Below, piece after piece: positions 42,003 to 45,256 of a DNA stretch of 45,256 nucleotides (the stretch's first letter is position 1; each line of letters opens with the position of its first letter). Below the pieces are notes generated by a model that was given only the letters and a program-made list of their open reading frames with translations, had not been told where the DNA came from and did no database searches. The DNA is from an uncultured Lachnospiraceae bacterium (lineage in GTDB: Bacteria > Bacillota > Clostridia > Lachnospirales > Lachnospiraceae), in the NCBI GenBank assembly GCA_902761225.1, contig CACWJQ010000024.1:1-45256 (forward strand). Reading direction: 5' to 3'. Both the position numbers and the translations under genes were made by a program.

Positions 42003-42698
42003 TTACATCCTGTCAGCCATTGCCTTTACGGTGCCGAGTCCCTTCTTAACGGGAGGAAGCAGGATAACGATAACCGTGATCACGGCTTCAGGTAAGATAT
42101 ATGCAAAATTATAGCAGATAGGATATATAGCCGCGAGTGATGAAGGGAAGCTCTCGGGCATATAGTCCATCCAGTAGATATATCCGCCTATGGTGTGGAA
42201 GATACCTCTGAGCAGAACCGCTGCGATATATCCGATGACAAGTCCGTTCTTTTTTCCCTTGAAAAATCCGCTGGCGCCGAGAGCGGTAAAAGCGAAGAAA
42301 TAGTCACAGCACACCTGGAAAGGTGTAAGCATGTATGTTCCGCCGCTCTGGATAAACTGGAGAATACTGTAGACAAATGCAGCCGCAAAACCGACTCCGG
42401 GTCCGAACAGATAACCTACGAATGCCACAAAGAACATGGAAAGAAGTGTTACAGAACCGCCCCAGGGCATCTCATAGATCCTGATGAATGAAAGAACATA
42501 GGCAAGTGCGATCGATGCACCTGCGAAAGTGACAGTGGTGACGGGAAGTTTCTTACCCGACTTACCGTCCTGACTTCCGGCAGCCTTCCTGCCGCGGAGA
42601 ACATCTATGAGGATCATCACCAGAATGGCAATGACTACCAGAGCCCCATAACCGTTCTCATTCAACACAAAATAGCCGTCTTCTGAATTCCAAAACAT
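42003..42698 (-). CDS. thiT: Thiamine ECF transporter S component
   Basis: ThiT is the membrane substrate-binding subunit that captures thiamine for a shared ECF module. The 231-residue protein has an extra N-terminal helix (about 17-36) ahead of the six-helix core. Core motifs are YEMPWGGSVTLLSMFFVAF, LTPFQVCCDY and GGYIYWMDYMPESF. A TPP riboswitch directly upstream confirms the substrate. The start has AAGGAGG 5 nt upstream, at the end of the riboswitch, so its control is probably translational. ECF ATPase and T components are not in the window. Confidence 0.93.
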   Translation of the reverse strand: MFWNSEDGYFVLNENGYGALVVIAILVMILIDVLRGRKAAGSQDGKSGKKLPVTTVTFAGASIALAYVLSFIRIYEMPWGGSVTLLSMFFVAFVGYLFGPGVGFAAAFVYSILQFIQSGGTYMLTPFQVCCDYFFAFTALGASGFFKGKKNGLVIGYIAAVLLRGIFHTIGGYIYWMDYMPESFPSSLAAIYPICYNFAYILPEAVITVIVILLPPVKKGLGTVKAMADRM

Positions 42699-42707
42699 CT
42701 TAGCCTC

Positions 42708-42803
42708 CTTACGCCGGTATTATCCGGATCAAGTACCGGACCATTAAGGTCCGTGGGTTCCGGCCTTCCGCCGGTCTCAGCCTGCCATGCAAGCACCCCT
42801 GTT
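42708..42803 (-). promoter_or_regulatory. TPP riboswitch (THI element) controlling thiT
   Basis: The minus strand holds the conserved thiamine pyrophosphate aptamer: GGGGTGC near 42800-42794, GGCTGAGA near 42783-42776, ACCC, and the second half CTTGATCCGGATAATACCGG. AAGGAGG follows at once, so ligand binding should block translation of thiT. When TPP is scarce the ribosome binding site is free. Confidence 0.95.
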
Positions 42804-42879
42804 ATTAAGTTATGCCGGACTTTTCAAAATCCGACCTTTCAATACTATCACTGTTTTGGAAAAAAGAATATAAGAATTT

Positions 42880-43224
42880 TTACGAATTACTGTTCAGAAT
42901 TTGCTGTGCTTCCGCCTCAACCTGACTGAGCATGCGGATAAGCTCCTGGTGATCCTCCATCACATCAGCCTTCCTGGATTCCCTGGCAGCCCGTTCTATC
43001 TTCTCAGCAAGGTCTCCAACTGCCAGCGCACCCACGCTCCTGGAATTGGACTTTACCGCATGAACCCTGCGGATGTAATCCTCCATCCGGTTATCAAAAA
43101 GTGCCTCGGCCAGTATCTGCCTGCTTTCAGACACAAGCTCGACATACATACCGAGAATATCCATGAAGATCTCCTCGTCGTCTCCGCAGTACATTATCCC
43201 GGCTACTCTGTCTATAAGTGCCAT
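42880..43224 (-). CDS. Stand-alone HPt domain phosphotransfer protein
   Basis: The 114-residue protein is a single HPt four-helix domain, with the phospho-accepting His at about 55 in RRVHAVKSNSRSVGA (HAxKSxS pattern). Such proteins shuttle phosphate between a hybrid kinase and a response regulator. No kinase is adjacent, so it probably serves a relay elsewhere. The length is normal. Confidence 0.85.
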   Translation of the reverse strand: MALIDRVAGIMYCGDDEEIFMDILGMYVELVSESRQILAEALFDNRMEDYIRRVHAVKSNSRSVGALAVGDLAEKIERAARESRKADVMEDHQELIRMLSQVEAEAQQILNSNS

Positions 43225-43288
43225 ACAAATCCTCTCTGGTAAAAATGTGCCTACCGGTCACCATCTGCCTTTAAAGGCGTATTATATG

Positions 43289-43987
43289 TTAGCATCCATG
43301 GCCAAGCAGTGCAAGTTCTTCATCCGTAAGCCTTCTGTACTCTCCGGGCTTAAGGGATCCGTCCAGGCATAATCCGCCCATCCTCAGCCTCTTAAGGAAG
43401 GTCACCTTATTATCCACGGCTTCAAGCATGCGCTTTACCTGATGGAACCTGCCTTCGGTAATGATAAGATGAAGCCCGTCCTCCGCCTCATACGCACGTG
43501 CCGGAAGCGTAGGGCTGTCATCTCCTATATCGACGCCTTCCTCGAGCCTTTTTATATCCGCTTCGGAAACAGGCTTTTCCGTCTGCACCAGATACTCCTT
43601 CTCAACATGCTTCGATGGCGATATCAGATCATGGAGAAGCGCTCCGTCATCCGTAAGGAGCAGCAATCCCTCGGTATCTTTGTCAAGACGTCCCACAGGT
43701 GAGAGATTCTTCACATTCTCGTCTGCAAGAAGCTCCACAACCGTCACGGAAGCCCCCTCCCTTGTTGAAGAGACCGTCCCCGCAGGCTTGTTGAGCATAT
43801 AGTAATGGAATCTTTCGTATTCAATGACCCGCTCATCCATTGTGATGATATCCTTCCCGGGGACAATGTGCATCCCGGGGTCAAATGCAGTAACACCGTT
43901 TACGCAGATACGGCCGGCCTTTACGATCCCTTTTATCTCCTTGCGGGTACCTATTGAATTGTCTGCAAGATATTTATCTATTCTCAT
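43289..43987 (-). CDS. rsuA: 16S rRNA pseudouridine synthase, RsuA family
   Basis: The 232-residue protein has an N-terminal S4 RNA-binding domain (about 1-60, MRIDKYLADNSIGTRKEIKG) and the synthase domain with catalytic Asp in VGRLDKDTEGLLLLTDDG. It ends EGRFHQVKRMLEAVDNKV and LKRLRMGGLCLDGSLKPGEYR. The RsuA type modifies U516 of 16S rRNA, but RluB-type enzymes are close relatives, so the symbol is by family. It starts one base after the nnrD stop and is probably co-transcribed with it. Confidence 0.9.
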   Translation of the reverse strand: MRIDKYLADNSIGTRKEIKGIVKAGRICVNGVTAFDPGMHIVPGKDIITMDERVIEYERFHYYMLNKPAGTVSSTREGASVTVVELLADENVKNLSPVGRLDKDTEGLLLLTDDGALLHDLISPSKHVEKEYLVQTEKPVSEADIKRLEEGVDIGDDSPTLPARAYEAEDGLHLIITEGRFHQVKRMLEAVDNKVTFLKRLRMGGLCLDGSLKPGEYRRLTDEELALLGHGC

Positions 43988-43988
43988 G

Positions 43989-44903
43989 TCAGTAAATATA
44001 CTCCGGTATATCTCCTGCCATTAATGCATGTTCGCACTTTGCGGCTGCGGCCCTGTCACCTGCCAGGGCGTGGATGCGGACACCCCGTGATGCGGCAGTA
44101 TGGGCATCAAGTCCCTGTGCGAGGAGCCCCGCTATAATGCCGGCAAGAACGTCTCCGCTTCCTGCGGTTCCCATTCCCGAATTGCCGCAGTCATCGCTGC
44201 ATATTATTTCCCTGCCGGGGGTGACGGTATATGTAACAGCGCCCTTGGCTGCAACGGTACAGCCAAGATACTCCGACACAGCCAGGGCAATCTCAAGTCT
44301 TGAAGAGTCAGAGTCTGCCCCGGACTTATATACCACATCGGAGATCTCCTCCGAAATCTCTTCCCTGATCCCACTTGGAAGAATATGTGTAAGGGAAAGC
44401 AGTTCGCCTCTGTGGGGCGTGAGTATTATCTGCCTTCCTTCAGATGCCTGCTGCTTTATGATATCGGCTATGTCTTTGCCGCCTCCAATGGACATGATGG
44501 TTATGGCATCCGCATCAAGGACAAGGGGCATCTCACCGCTTCCCGTGATAAGTGCCCTGAGCTGTTCCTCAGCATCCTTATCCGTCCCTATACCGGGACC
44601 CGCCAGAAACACATCGCTCCATCTGCGGATCATCTCCATCCTGTATCCCTCAAAAGCTCCTGTATCGTACAGGGCCTCGGGCAGGGCAGTCTGTATGATC
44701 ACTCTGTTACACTCCGGAGAGGATATCTTAACCATGCCCGCTCCCGTCCTGTATGCGGCCCTTCCCGCAAGCAGGGCGCAGCCCGCGCTTCCGTAGCTTC
44801 CGGAATATATAAATACTTTTCCGAAGGTGCCCTTATATCCGTCAGGTCTGCGCTCCGGAAGAAGTTCTCTTATGCTGCCCGTAATATGTGTGATATTCCT
44901 CAT
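43989..44903 (-). CDS. nnrD: ADP-dependent NAD(P)H-hydrate dehydratase
   Basis: NnrD repairs hydrated NAD(P)H with ADP or ATP. The 304-residue protein has the carbohydrate-kinase-like fold: KGTFGKVFIYSGSYGSAGCA, VFLAGPGIGTD, ILTPHRGELLSL, and the anion hole GNSGMGTAGSGDVLAGIIAGLLAQG with the catalytic Asp in GSGD. The usual NnrE epimerase domain is absent here. The start is ATG 44903 with GGGGAT upstream. A longer frame to a GTG at 44927 overlaps the end of the upstream gene. Confidence 0.92.
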   Translation of the reverse strand: MRNITHITGSIRELLPERRPDGYKGTFGKVFIYSGSYGSAGCALLAGRAAYRTGAGMVKISSPECNRVIIQTALPEALYDTGAFEGYRMEMIRRWSDVFLAGPGIGTDKDAEEQLRALITGSGEMPLVLDADAITIMSIGGGKDIADIIKQQASEGRQIILTPHRGELLSLTHILPSGIREEISEEISDVVYKSGADSDSSRLEIALAVSEYLGCTVAAKGAVTYTVTPGREIICSDDCGNSGMGTAGSGDVLAGIIAGLLAQGLDAHTAASRGVRIHALAGDRAAAAKCEHALMAGDIPEYIY

Positions 44904-44923
44904 ATTATCCCCGTTATCCCATA

Positions 44924-45256
44924 TCACCAGTCGGAATCCCAGCTTGAATAGTCATAATCCCATGAATCGGATGAATCCCACGAATAGTCCGAATCCCAGT
45001 CGTAACTGTAATCACTGCTGTCATAGCTTGAACTTGAGCTGTAGCTGCTTCCTGAATCATACCAGGAAGAATCCTCAAAGGCTGCTCCGTCATGATCATA
45101 AATGCGGTAATCGTCAGCAGTATCATCGTAGATGATATCATCGAGAAAATCACTGTCGAAAAGATCCCAGGTATCATAGGTCTGATTGTAAGAATACCAT
45201 GATCCGTTCTGATAATAGTAATCATTACCGTTATAACGGTAATATCCCCTGGAAGG
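44924..45256 (-). CDS. C-terminus of an acidic Tyr/Trp/Ser-rich protein (5' end beyond right edge)
   Basis: A minus-strand frame enters from the right edge and ends at a TGA at 44924-44926. The 110 visible residues start PSRGYYRYNGNDYYYQNGSW and end in a tail of Asp-Ser-Tyr-Trp units such as YDSSDYSYDWDSDYSWDSSD. It has no membrane segment in view. Low-complexity tails of this kind cap proteins of varied function, so no role can be assigned. It is separated from nnrD by about 20 bp. Confidence 0.6.
   Translation of the reverse strand, partial: PSRGYYRYNGNDYYYQNGSWYSYNQTYDTWDLFDSDFLDDIIYDDTADDYRIYDHDGAAFEDSSWYDSGSSYSSSSSYDSSDYSYDWDSDYSWDSSDSWDYDYSSWDSDW

Overview
The window looks like a chromosomal segment of an anaerobic, butyrate-forming Lachnospiraceae-type Firmicute (class Clostridia). 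The evidence is the complete crotonyl-CoA/butyryl-CoA gene set (thl, crt, hbd, bcd, etfB, etfA), a four-subunit pyruvate:ferredoxin oxidoreductase locus, a YesM/YesN-type two-component system beside a sugar ABC importer, strong AGGAGG-type ribosome binding sites, and a GH5 cellulase lipoprotein. Nearly all genes lie on the minus strand. The exceptions are one chemoreceptor and one apparently non-coding transcription unit. I cannot name the species from sequence alone.

Layout, left to right. 1-6567 is a minus-strand run with thrH, truA, an orphan pseG-like gene, an ABC exporter, an SGNH hydrolase and a GtrII-like membrane glycosyltransferase cut by the left edge; the last four suggest surface-glycan work. 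6892-7351 is a plus-strand unit with a near-consensus promoter, about 385 nt of structured sequence, and an intrinsic terminator, but no normal gene. 7358-10011 holds a YgjP-like metallopeptidase, asnA and a frameshifted CobL/CbiT-like gene. 10120-13009 is porC-porD-porA-porB, with porA broken by an apparent internal deletion. 13236-19624 is a sugar-uptake operon (lipoprotein, binding protein, two permeases, histidine kinase, response regulator) without its own ATPase. 19931-22097 holds a thioredoxin-reductase-like flavoprotein and two paralogous membrane proteins. 22189-28575 is the butyrate operon.

28576-29068 carries the thl promoter, a cre-like operator and a 237-bp near-palindromic element, followed by the ribosome hibernation factor gene hpf. 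29754-36908 holds a small unknown protein, the chemoreceptor, a lipoprotein, a polysaccharide deacetylase, an ECF sigma/anti-sigma pair and the GH5 enzyme. 37180-41043 holds a TPR-DUF4037-DUF4125 fusion with a translationally coupled small membrane ORF, and an EAL-HDOD protein. 41193-45256 holds an SDR reductase, a TPP riboswitch with thiT, an HPt protein, an RsuA-type pseudouridine synthase, nnrD and the acidic C-terminus of a protein cut by the right edge.

Pyruvate oxidised to acetyl-CoA would feed thiolase and the butyrate pathway, with Bcd-EtfAB as the electron-bifurcating step. The por copy here looks inactive, so another pyruvate:ferredoxin oxidoreductase should exist elsewhere. The strongest candidates for something undescribed are the plus-strand RNA unit with three SD-CCAATG mini-ORFs, the palindromic element next to the thl promoter, and the TPR-nucleotidyltransferase-like fusion.
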